Assembly: GCA_033439765.1 (NCBI GenBank) | Contig: JAULSN010000002.1 | Location: forward strand, 4,836,001-4,900,000 | Length of the DNA: 64,000 nucleotides | Source: Lasiosphaeria ovina | Lineage: Eukaryota; Ascomycota; Sordariomycetes; Sordariales; Lasiosphaeriaceae | Direction: 5' to 3' | Part shown: piece after piece, positions 22,304 to 33,469 of the stretch | Position numbering within the stretch: position 1 is the stretch's first letter | Layout: every line of letters begins with the position of its first letter | Program-made: the position numbers and the translations under genes | The notes under the pieces: model-generated | Seen by the model: only the letters and a program-made list of their open reading frames with translations | Told to the model about the DNA's origin: nothing | The model's database searches: none

Positions 22304-25300
22304 GTTCGGCCGTTATGACCAGGCTCAAGGGGTATGATTCGGGGAATGGCGGGCAGCCGTGGGACGGACTGGAGGTGGTGGTGCGCTGCGCTGGTGGTCA
22401 CTGGTTGAGCGATCCACGCGAGCCTGGGGGGTCAGTCACTGCGCTTATGCAAGCGACAGCGATTGTGGCGGCGAGAGCGCCTCTGGGTGTGGGCAGAGCC
22501 CGTTGCGCTTGAGCTCTTTGAAACGACCAAAATAGCAAAACAAGCCAGGGTTGTCCCTCAGTTGTCTCTTTGGAGTAAAAGGTCTTGTGGGAGAGAGAGA
22601 TAAACTTCGCCGAGCGCGGAAAATCGAAAAAGGTTGATATTGTGAGCGAAGCGGAGTAGTTTGGTGTGTGCACAAATGGGTGGGTAGGAAAAGTTAAGAG
22701 TACGGTCCAGTGGTGGTAGTGAGAGAGTGGAGATAGGAGGCCGAGGTTCTTTGGTTTCCTTTATTTTCTTGGGCAGGTTTTTCGACGCGGAATTCGCCTT
22801 CGAGGAGGACGAGAGGGTTATATGGTGTAGGCGCTAGTAGTAGCGGAGAAACATGGCAGATCGCGACTGTTGCGTCAATTGGAGGGCCGACATGGTGAAG
22901 AGATTTCTGGGTTTTCGAGTGAAAAAGGTTTGGGGCCGGCAATGGAAACGGTTGGCAGGGCTGCGGTTAGGTAATAAGAGAGGTGATTCAGGACACAGCC
23001 AGAGGGGCAAAACTCGGCGGCTGATGGCAAAGGGAGAAGGCGATGACGGAGAATGACGGTGGAGGAGGCCCTGTCTTGAGCGGCCTTCCAGCGCGGCAGC
23101 CACCTAAGTAACCCTCGCACTAACTTGGCTATGGTATGCTACCTAGGTTAGGTACTGTACTGTACTTAAGGCGGGTAGGTTCGTTGCCCTGGGGCAAGTA
23201 CGCCCGTCTCTTCTGCGACAGGAGGTCAAGGGCCTGGATAGGGCGGCCCTAGCTAGGAATCCGCTTCCTTAGCGGAATTGATGCCAGGGTCGACTTTGCA
23301 ACCGGAAATGGTCAGGGTCCTCACAGGTGGTGGTTGTAAGTCGGTGGGAAGGTCGTGGGAAGGTCGGGTCGTGGTGCCCGGGCTGGTAGGGCTTTAAGCA
23401 AGTACATACCGTAATGTATTCCGTACAGGGCAGCGTATAAGGATCAAGATCGGTGGGCAAAATCCTGGCAGCAAAGACCTGGGACTGTGGCGGATGTCGA
23501 ATGGTCGATTTCCTTACCAATTCTAGCTTCTTCTCAGTTGAAGTATGTAATGATTACCTTATGTGCTCCGTACTCCGTGCCTCGCTTTCATTGCACAGGC
23601 ACTTCAAGCACTCCTTAGGGCGTCGAGGAGGGGCGAACTTTCGCTTCTGAGAACTGGCCCGTTTTAGTTCCTGATGCGGGCATTGGCGGAAGAAGACGGG
23701 ATGATAAATAATTACGCAAATCTCCCCTCCCCTTTCTGCTCTGGCCTGTCCGTGACATACCCAAGCACGTGCCAAGGTGGCTCAGATAGGTATTAGTGCG
23801 GACTTCAGCTTCGTACCAACCCAAACTTACGGATACCTTAGGTAACAAGCAGCCAGGCATTCCAACGGCCAGCCAGGGCCAAGCCAAAGCCGGGCTTGGC
23901 CTTGGGCCCTGTGGTCTGTATGTACAGTACAGTACCGTGGGCACATGGAAGACTTAGGTTCAATTGTTCTTACAAAGCTCCAATGCTTCCCACCCTTGCG
24001 AAGGATAGTGGTATCTGATGGCTTGGGGACGAGGAGCCAGGCAATTGCGTGACCTGGTTACGGACGCCTCAGGTAGATCATGATGTAGGACCTGGCCGAC
24101 CTTGCATACGGAGGACTCCGTGCTGTACTTTATGTATGTACCATACAGACAGATGTACACGGGATTCCAAGTCTGGCCTCCAGCTCGGCGGCTGCAGGAG
24201 GCTCAACTTTACTGTTTCGGCTCCGTATGCCGAACTGGCTTGGCTGAAAAGTCCCAAGCATGCCCGGTTACCCACAGAAGGTTTAGTATCTCGGCTTGCT
24301 TGGCTTGAATGGGCGTGTCATATGCCACGAAGGGGCTGGCCAAGCTTCTTTGATGTTCCTTGATGTGTGACCAAGGTACAGCTTCTCGACGAGCGAGCGG
24401 CTGGAAACTAGCAACAAAAGAACGGTCTGGCCCTGGCGTACTCGGAACTTGCCTAAAGGTATGTACACACCTTACTCCGTCAATCCGTATATGGCAAGGT
24501 AGGTATAGAGTGAAGTGGTTGATAGTGGGGATCGTAGTGGGAGGTCTCCCATCATCTCGGACGCGAGGGTACCAGCAAAGCGCACCTGAACAAATGAAAT
24601 TCCCGGTTGCTGTCAGTGGCTTCTTTCACAGCCGCCGCGCACATGCTCTCCTTTCCGTCACCCGTGATTCCGGAGACGACAGGTCACAGGAAGGAGCAAC
24701 TTTAGCCTCCGCGTGCGTGCTGTTGCACCAGTCAAGGTTGTCAACACTTGGAAGGTACGAAGGTCAGTCATACTCGGCAGAGCCACCCACATCGCATCCA
24801 TACACTAGACTTTGCAAAGTGGCCAGAACCTAAATGATGTGTCTGGTCATGACAGCTCCAGCCCCAGGAATTTGGTTCGGGTATTCCGAAAGGAGAAAAT
24901 GGTAGTAATAAATCTAGTTCACCATACACCAACACAGTTAAGGTAGTAGAAGGTAATATGGTAATGATTAAGAGATCCCATAATTAACTTGTTTCTACAT
25001 GCACTCAAAATGTAACATACGTACCGCCCTCCTACGGATCTGCCCCGTCTCTCCTTCCATTATTACCTTGGTGCACGCTTAATCCGTGTTAGTCTCTTCC
25101 CACACGCTTTGGTTCTGCCTTTTCTAGGAAGACGGGCATTCCATGTCCTGCATCTCCACCAACACCCACCCATCAATAAGAACCTGAACGAGCGGCTTTC
25201 GATTCTCACGAACGCGGCGCGCAGCGTTATTCTCGTCACCCGCATCTCATTGCATCTCGACACCCCCTGACCACAGTGCCTGCCGAGAGAGTGTTGGAAC

Positions 25301-28300
25301 ATACAGAAACATATGGATAAGGTACGGTAGACACCAGAGTACGGTACACTTACCCTGTCGAAGCTGCCTCTCTCTCGCCTATCCGCAGCGCAGCGCATCC
25401 GATCGTGCTGCGGAGGCGAAGCCCGAAGTGTATTGTCAGCCCGAGGATGTTGATCTTGATGGGAAGCCGAGGGGACAATGCAAATGCATGCTGATGGGCA
25501 AATTTGCATTTATGAAGTGTCTTGCAGCTGGACGTCCCTTTCTCCCTTCTCAGCCCGCCATTGCATGCTGTGCTTGTGCTGTGCGGTGCTGTGCTGTGCG
25601 GTGCGGTGCTGTGCTGTGCGGTGCGGTGCGTTGCTGCGCTGTGCCGTACCCTTCTTTCTTACCTAGTCGCAGTCGACACCGCTCTCTCCCTGTGTCGAGC
25701 AGAAGGAACGTCTGTTCGCAGCACTTGGCCGAGTCTTACGGAGGCAGGCCTGAGACGTGGTCACGCAAAGCGACTCCGACGCACGCTACAGCAAGCCTAA
25801 GCTCACCCATCCGGAAATCCAGCGAGACGATAGTGGGTGTCGTGCATCTGCTGCAACACTGGTTTTTGGGCTATGTATGAGGCATTTTCGTTTCCCGTCG
25901 CCCATTCTTGTCGGTCTTTGCTGCTTGTTCTCGCAACCTAGCGTCGCGTAATCAGAATTGTCAGCAACATCCCCTCTCTCACCACCCTCTCGGGTGAAAG
26001 CAATTGGCCGTTGCCGGGTCGCCATCTGCTGAACTGGCACTGCAGTCTTGTTGAGCTCCCCTTGCCTTCTCTTGCCATGTCGAGGAGCTCCTGCAGCACG
26101 ACCTCGTACAGCTAGCTGCAAGAGACGCGAAGAAGCGGACGTACTCACGCAATGTTCGGAGCCTTTTTCCCCAGCCAACCGCTCAACGCCTGCTTCTGGC
26201 CCTCTTTTGGTTTGCGGCTCTTGGCGTTGGAAGTCAACACTAGCTCTCGGCCTGCTCTCCTGTGCAGCTCTAGTCTCCTGCCTGTGTTTACACTGCAGCT
26301 CGTGGATGATATACTCGTATGTACAGAGTATGTACATAGAGTACTATGTACTCAAAGGACGATATACCCTAGCTTCGGTGGTGTGCCACGAAACCTACAG
26401 CTTGCGACTCCGTATCCGGAAAGCGGCCTGGACCGCGTCCTGTGCCCCTCGTTCATCCGATCTTTTCGACGCCCCAGACGCCTCATGAAGCCGCCGGGAC
26501 ACAGCCGGCGGCACTCTTCGAAGGGTGGTGGTCAAGCAGGTGGGTGACTACCCTGTGACCGCGGATGGAGTGTTTCACAGCAGCTTTGGAGAAAGGCTTC
26601 AGACCTTGAGGCCCGGAACCTGCCAGCGGCCTTTTGAGGTCACAAGCAACCGACTGCTGCCGCCAAGCCATGGCTCGAGCGAACAAGCTTTTTTTCTTGG
26701 GGGTTGCTGGCCAGGAACTCCACGTATCCAGAAGATACATAGGGCACGCTGGTATGAGTTTCATGCAGCTTGCAGGTTGCGGTGTGAAAGTGCCCATTGC
26801 AACTTTGTCCACGGAAGAGAGGTTTGGCGACACTTTTCGGCTCAATAAGATGGTGGGGCGGAGAATTATCATCGAGAGGGTGTCCAGGGACCCCTGCCAG
26901 CGGATTGGATTGGCGATCAAGCGAAACGCCCCACACGTGGCTAGCTGCGCTGATCGCTCCTTGGGGCTGCACTGCGCAGATCCGTACAACCACGTCTGGT
27001 TCCCTACCAAAGGTTATCGGTACAGAACAGACTCGGTACGGGCCACGAGAGAGCAAGACAGGTTTAGGTTCAAGGCTGTGGGGCATATTTTTTGAACTTT
27101 TGCTTGTTGTTCACCAACCGAACCACCCTTGCATCGACAGTCGTGCTTCTATGCATCTGTCCGTGGCAGGAAATTTACTGCGCAGTATCGACGGCTTGAC
27201 TGCGCAGTAGCGCCTCTCCGCGGAAAGCAACATCAGCATCCGATTCCAACTCTCGAGGTTGCCTCCCAGGACAGAAGGTCCCCTCCCGGGATAAGCTTTT
27301 GCCAAGCCGTGGCGGTAATGGATCAGAAATGCTTGCTTCCATTGTCTCCCGTCTCGCACCGCACGCCGATCAGCTCGTCTCGAGGCCAAGCCGCTCTGGG
27401 GGCATGTCCCGTCGCGCGCGCGCGAGCGTCCGTCTCCTGACGATGTCGGAGTTGCGCAAGGGGGAGGTGAAGTGACAGGACTCGTTGGTGTCGTCGCACG
27501 GCTGCATGCCACGACCGCTTGTCGACGTCCAAGATGATGCCCATTGCCCGGTAGGTACTCGGCTACAGAGGATTCCGTGGATGAGCGAAATAATGTGGCT
27601 CTGAATTCCCGTCAATGGCCGTGCGTGCTTGCTTGCTCGCTCCCGAGTTCTCAACTCTGGTATCTTGCAAGTCATTATCGGTTCTCGCCATAGCCAATCA
27701 GAATCAGATGTCTCTATCTCTTCTTCTGAACAAGCCCGCCCCCCCCTTATGCCAGTCAACCTAGTTCTAGGATCTCTTATTCCCGAAACCTGCTGGAAAT
27801 AAAGTATCGACTCGTTGTGACTGCGGGGCATTGAGACCAAGGCCGCTGGGTGGCACATTCTGAGAAAAGGAGCCACAATACTTAATTAGTCGACGACTTG
27901 CAACTTAAGTGAGCTGTGGCGTTGTACTTTCGAGGCTTCTGCCGTGGTAGTATGATCATTGATGTTTTCTTCATCTCTTCTTAATCAACCGCTTAGTACA
28001 AAGAGAGAGCGGCGTGCTTCGTACGGTATGGAGTGGTTATCACCGTCAACTTATACGACTAATAGCTGGCAAGCCGCGTTGAAGGGGCCTTGATTCTCCC
28101 GAACGTTACTACTAGCACTACCGCAACGCCTATTATTAGCCTTGTGTATGTAGGGTGGAGGTTGGAGGTGTCGATATCTTGGACCTTGGCAGATGACGGC
28201 GCATATCAAGTTCATCATAGCGACGGAGACGTGCAGTCGGGCCGTCTTATATGAGTAGAACTATATAGAATTGCTTGATTGGTTAAGGAACAGCGTGTGA

Positions 28301-29335
28301 TGACATGCCATACATTACGCAAACTACCTTGGCTGAATAAACAACTTGTGACGAACTGATTTCATATTAGGTTATGACTATTCTACTTGCCCTGCCAGCA
28401 GGTGGCCGGCGCGTAATTAGTATCCCATCCCACAATCAAATTAGCGCCAGCAGCAGTTGGCCCTCGTGACGATCCAGTCAAGTCTCGATGGCAAGCGGTG
28501 GGCATTCCGTGTCGGTTGGCTTCACTAGTCGATACCCCCTTCGTTGGATAGTTCGGGCCCGTCACTAGGGAATTTTCAAAAGTTTGTAAACCGGGCGAAT
28601 CTGACGACGCTGGTGATGGGGCTTGTGGCCGATATAACTAGTTCTAGGGCAGTATTCACTGTTATTCAAAGCGGAGAAGACGGCGACGGCGTGTCGGCTC
28701 CCCATCGTGGTCACTGCGGACAGATTCAACTAGAGGAGGTGCAAGCTCTTGCTGAGGAATGGCTCGGCCTGGCGATGCACTTGATACTCAGTCTAGCCAG
28801 ACAAGACTCGAAACCTGGTTGCCCAACACCACATTTACAGGGGTGTTCTGCACTCGTCTGCGTTGGTATTGCGAGGTCTCGTTTTTGCTGTCTTTGCTAT
28901 TCGTATTTGCTCGGTTCCGTACCTGCCTTGGGCGTGCTATACCCAAGGCCGATTCTGAACAGATGGCATAACTATGATATGCTGTAGACGCAACTATTCC
29001 CTATCTGCTCTTTGTCACCAACGATACTGCTCCTCCATTGTCTTTGAAAGTCAATGCGGTAGGGAATTCTGTGTCACAACAGGCGCCTAACAAAGCCATT
29101 CACCTCGTCGGGAGCTGTTCTTCACCGTGCTTATGCTTTGTGCATTGTTCAACAGCCATGAGATGCACTCGCCAGGTATTTAACCACCACCAACTGCCTT
29201 GGAATTCAAGTCCAACACCTGGGCATCCAGGTGGCATTCTTCGATTAAACAGAGCCTCCCTAGATACTCTCACTCGGTTTCCCAAATTTTGAATAATTAA
29301 AAGCCTTCAAAGCAAAATCAACCGGGTAAGTCAAA
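22304..29335. other. 7-kb gene-poor region
   Basis: No convincing gene lies between the kinase and the APH-like gene. The first 800 bp are the kinase promoter and leader. Beyond that, short GTAC/CTAGGTA-rich motifs recur (for example 23130-23180 and 23920-23940). A GTGCT/GTGCG tandem repeat sits at 25.57 kb, and an 8-bp inverted repeat GTACATAG/CTATGTAC at 26332-26351. From about 27.9 to 29.3 kb the DNA is AT-richer. The largest open frames (153 aa at 26634-27095 +, 175 aa at 26483-27010 -, 183 aa at 25786-26337 -, 147 aa at 28544-28987 +) show no family motif and partly oppose each other. Confidence 0.5.
25566..25645 (+). repeat. GTGCT/GTGCG tandem repeat
   Basis: About 80 bp consist of interspersed pentamers GTGCT and GTGCG, nearly without interruption, giving a strand biased to G/T and depleted in A. 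It lies in gene-poor DNA. Confidence 0.85.
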
Positions 29336-30739
29336 ATGTCATCCCTCTCCAGCAACTCGCACTCATCAGACCCTGACTGGGACGACTGGTGGACTACTAG
29401 CACTAGCTCGGACTTTGGCACAGACATCAGCGATTCCACCTGTTCCTGCAGCAGCAGCACGTCGACGGTCAATTTCGGACACGAGGCGTTTGAGACGTTC
29501 CGGCTTCGTGCCTTGGAGCTCGCGGAGAGAAACAGCGCTTTGCTGTGGCCCGAGTCGGCTTATGACGTGGACGGCGAGATAGCCGTCGAGCGCATGAGGG
29601 GAGGCGGCTTCAACCGCGTCATCGGCCTCAGCCGGCACTCGGGGCAGGGCGACTACGACGACGTGCAGCACTACATCCTGCGCATCCCCCGGTATCCCGA
29701 CAGCGACTTCGAGAGCGACATCGCCTCGCTGCTCTTTGTGCAGAGCCACACCAGGATCGAGACTGCCGGGCTGGTGGCCTTTGACCGCTCCGGGGACAAC
29801 GCCGTCGGCAGCCCCTTCGCGATCCAGAGCCGCGCCCCGGGAACCAACCTGGTCTCGGGGTTCCACGACCTCGACCACGCGGCCCGCTGTAGGCTCGCGC
29901 GGGACCTCGGCTACGTGTTCCGCCAGATGCTCGAGACCAAGAGCAGCGTGCCGGGGCAGCTGGTGCTGTCGCCGCCAGACGAGTACCGGCACCAGGAGGT
30001 CATGGTCGGGCCGTTCGACGCCGGAAACACGGCGCCCTTCTGCTGCTACAACGGCTCCCACGGCCGGCCCCGGGACCCTCTCGCGGCCTGGCCGTACGAC
30101 CCCTGCCCTGCGGCTAGCCCGCCCTTTGCCACATGGCTTGCTGCCATGTTCGGGGCGCAAAAGACGTACCTGGAGAGCCTCCCCGACCATGTCAGGAACC
30201 GGGATGCTACTACGGAGGCGGGTGTCTCCCTCGACGAGGAGCTCGACGGCTTCATCGAGATGGCCGAGGGGCTGAGCGCCGACGGGTGGCTGGACAACGT
30301 GGGGTGCTCGCTGGCCCACCTCGACCTCGAGTGCCGCAACATGCTCGTCGACCCGGGGGCAGCCGAGAACCTGAGCAGCCTCACGGTGCTCGACTGGGAC
30401 GGCGCGATCCTCGGCCCGGCCTTCATGTCGTGCGCGCCGCCCATGTGGCTCTGGACCTGGACCGCCGACCAAGTCTGCCCCTGTGCGCAGTGCCTGGGCG
30501 AGCTGACCGCCAACGACGACCCCGCGACCCCCGAGGCCCGCGAGCTCAAGCAGCTGTTCGAGGACGCCGCTGGCCCAGACTACCTCCGCTTCGCCTACCG
30601 GCCCCAGTACCGCCTCGCGAGGAAGCTGGTGCGCTTTGCCCTCCGGACCCAGTACACGGACAAGTACGGCGACGAGGCTTTGGGGATGCTGGACGAGTGG
30701 CACGACCTCCGCATGCAGAATGGTGTCGTTCACCAATAG
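29336..30739 (+). CDS. Aminoglycoside phosphotransferase (APH)-fold kinase-like protein
   Basis: A single exon of 467 codons. The N-terminus is Ser/Asp-rich (SSTSTVNFGHE ends it). A kinase-like N-lobe follows with GGGFNRVIGL and YILRIPRYPD, where the Lys of the usual strand is not obvious. SPFAIQSRAPGTNL is the hinge region. The C-lobe has LAHLDLECRNMLVD (the APH catalytic H-x-D-x4-N pattern) and VLDWDGAILGP (the metal-binding D-W-D motif). Such APH/choline-kinase-like proteins are expanded in filamentous fungi and their substrates are mostly unknown; antibiotic resistance should not be assumed. The gene is intronless and clearly GC-richer than its AT-rich flanks. It stands alone, with 7 kb of gene-free DNA upstream and 2.7 kb downstream. 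Confidence 0.88.
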   Translation: MSSLSSNSHSSDPDWDDWWTTSTSSDFGTDISDSTCSCSSSTSTVNFGHEAFETFRLRALELAERNSALLWPESAYDVDGEIAVERMRGGGFNRVIGLSRHSGQGDYDDVQHYILRIPRYPDSDFESDIASLLFVQSHTRIETAGLVAFDRSGDNAVGSPFAIQSRAPGTNLVSGFHDLDHAARCRLARDLGYVFRQMLETKSSVPGQLVLSPPDEYRHQEVMVGPFDAGNTAPFCCYNGSHGRPRDPLAAWPYDPCPAASPPFATWLAAMFGAQKTYLESLPDHVRNRDATTEAGVSLDEELDGFIEMAEGLSADGWLDNVGCSLAHLDLECRNMLVDPGAAENLSSLTVLDWDGAILGPAFMSCAPPMWLWTWTADQVCPCAQCLGELTANDDPATPEARELKQLFEDAAGPDYLRFAYRPQYRLARKLVRFALRTQYTDKYGDEALGMLDEWHDLRMQNGVVHQ

Positions 30740-33469
30740 TAATTAATTAGACAACTTGCCCGAGGCGAGGCACTTGCGCCCGGAATAAAAGAGTTTGTTT
30801 TGTAATAAACGACTTGATTGATTTTGTATAGACTATTAATTATGTCTGTGACTAGTTCTGAATTTAAAAGCGTAGACCTAGTGACTGTAAGTTGAATGCC
30901 ACATCTGGCCATGATTATTATTACGTGGCCCATGAGACAATGAACGGATCCAAGTGCTTCCTTCACTCAGATTAGGGGTGATGTACATATATGAGATCTC
31001 GTTTGTATCACACCTGGGGATTAAACCCCATCATCTCCTCCTCACAGACGTGCCCTGAATTTAATTGTTTCTCTGCGGATTTGAATTTCCTTGACGAGCT
31101 CCTAGCCGCAACCGATAATCCCTAGCATCACTGGAACCCGCAAGACCTTTAATTACACAAAACTTGAAATCAAAAATGGGGGTGGGTGGCGTGATATGTC
31201 ACGTAGGATGATGGCTTGGCATTAACCAACTGCCATCCGCGTTTTGGCGTGTGTGGTGTGCGTTTTTGAGCCGGTGATAGGTCATGAGACCTAATTACTC
31301 TCTTCTCTAATTGACGGCAGAGGTCGTGCGGTAGCTTGACACGATTAACTGTATTCGCTCCACGACCGCGGAGGACGGCTCTGCGGCTCCAGGGACTGAC
31401 CAAGAGCATGTAGTTAGAGGCGAAGAACAGTAAAAGCAGAAAAATAAAGGAAAAAATAAATACCACAGAGCTGCGGTAACTAGGGAGGTAGGCAATTAGG
31501 TCACATGATGTGCAACCAATCTTCAGTTTCACTCATACTCATCGTGGCTAAACAAACACGCTACACAAACTCGAGCCGAGAATGTAGCTGAGGCAACCTG
31601 AAGGACTAACACCTTTTTCTGTTTCTTTTTCTTTTTCTTTTTCTTTTTCATCTCTAGCCTCCCGTCAACATTCAACGTCCACACGGTCCCGGTCCTGCTT
31701 GGTATTGGCCAGCACTGGAGATTACTGGGCGAGGGTTTGAAAGTCGGCCATGGGTAAGGGAGGGAGCGCGCGCTAGGATCAGGGAGTAGAGCCGTCCGCT
31801 TTTTTTCCTCCTACCTTCATCAATCATCAATGTCCGCATTATAAACTCGTTTGTTCCACTTCTTCGGGCCGAGGGCTCAGGCAACAGCAACGCAAAACTG
31901 TGTACGCGTCTTGGATCGGCCGGTGATTCGTCGAGGCTTTGATCTGCCCTTGTCGACTCTGCACGACTACACAATAGATTGAGAGAAGGGAGTGTTTCCT
32001 GGGCTGCATCGCTCTGGCTTTGCTATTCATATGTCCCGCAAACCTGTCTGTCTCTCTATGTATCCCGTCCATCTAGAAATACGAGAGCACGAGAAACGGG
32101 GCCGCGTCGGAATTCTCGTCAGGGGGGCGTGGAGATGGAGAGGAAGGTCGCGGGACGGATCGAATCAGCCGTACACGGAAAGAAAAACGGGCTGGAGGTG
32201 AGAGAAGGAGCTCGAACGAGAACGCAGAGGGCGACGTGTTGGACCTAAAAGGGGAGGCAGTTAGACAGATAAAGCAATGGCGGAGGTGCCCCCAAGAAGG
32301 GGGATAATAACAGCGGCAACGAGACAGCACTCTGTCTTGTTGAGGTTTCGGGCGTTGGGTGTCCCAGGAGGAAAGCAGGCGTTCTTGACTCTGCGGTCAT
32401 GGTTGTCAGGGACTTTGATGGAGAGACTTGGGCGGGAGTGGGTGTGGGCTGCCGCACTGCTTCGGGTTGCTAGGCGCGTTCGAGGCTGGCGGAAGGGCTG
32501 GGAGAGGTGCACCCGTCAACCGCCGCGACTGTCGGTCACGCTATTGTGGCGACAACCGGGGCGGCGAGAGGGCTCGGCGTCGTGCTCACGACGCCAAGAA
32601 GCTGGAGGAAGCAAGTGAGTGTGCCGTTTCGTGTCCGTGGGGGCCAATACGAATCCCACGCCAACTGCCGGTTCGGACTCGCTGCAGAGGAGTTGGGGGG
32701 AAGGGCAGTTGTTGTACCAGCACGCAGGTTGTGTGTGCTTCTTCCGGGGGGGGGGAAGTTGGAGGGAAGGGATGTGCAAAGATGGCGAAGACGGCTGCCC
32801 GAGATTGGACCTGGCTAACCAGGAAAGGGAAACCGCGCCGTGTTCTTCTCGCCAGACACGTCGGGCAGCCGAGTGGGCAAGACGCTGCGTCACTTGTGGC
32901 TCTTGGCCCCTGGACTGGACTGGCGATGGTGCAAGGCGTGCGGCTTCGGCAGCCCCGTGGCACCTGGGACAGGAGTTGGGGTTGGGCTCGTGCTGGACCA
33001 GCAACGCCGGCAGGACATGCTGCCCGGCCTCAGAGCACAGGCGGCGCTTGATGGTGTGTCTGGGGGGCTCCAGGGGTGTTTTCGCCAGGCGCTATTGGCC
33101 CAGTGCTGGTATCTGCGTCGGTCGTCATGTAGCCTCCAAGCCGCTCCCTGGCCGTGCAGATGCAACACGCTGATAACCGAACGGAACGGATAACCGGACC
33201 CATGACTTATAATCCGGGGGTAGCCAGCCCGCCTAGGACATCACCGTGTCTTGGAAGCCAGTGGTGAAGCTTCGACGTGCTGATATCGGTCTCTCGACGG
33301 GGCTGTGCATTGGTCTCGAGTTCCCTGCGGCTCGAGACGGCATCATAACCCTCGTTCCTAGGCGAGAAGCGGAGGGAATCTCGAGGCCGAGGGACTTGGC
33401 AGTGGCGGTTGTCGTTCGACAGCGGTAGTACTCATATATAAGGTAACTCTTGTTTGGAAAACAAGCGCC
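30740..33469. other. Intergenic, upstream of the bHLH gene
   Basis: The first 1.2 kb are AT-rich, with a (TTTTTC)n tract at 31613-31651. From about 32.0 to 33.4 kb the DNA is GC-rich, with overlapping motif-free open frames on both strands up to 207 codons. Stop-free frames are expected at this GC content. No gene is supported. Confidence 0.5.
31613..31651 (+). repeat. (TTTTTC)n pyrimidine microsatellite
   Basis: A run of TTTTTC units with one imperfect unit at the left edge lies in intergenic DNA. Confidence 0.8.

Noticed and set aside
29366..30736. 456-codon open frame on the minus strand opposite the APH-like gene.
   Set aside because: It is the shadow of a GC-rich coding strand; the plus strand has the kinase motifs and the minus frame has none.
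32428..33051. 207-codon open frame and opposing frames at 32.4-33.1 kb.
   Set aside because: Multiple overlapping frames on both strands with Gly/Arg/Trp-rich random-looking products, as expected from GC-rich non-coding DNA.
29336..33469. Biosynthetic gene cluster around the APH-like gene.
   Set aside because: No synthase, transporter, P450 or other tailoring gene is adjacent; neighbours are a gene desert and a bHLH gene.
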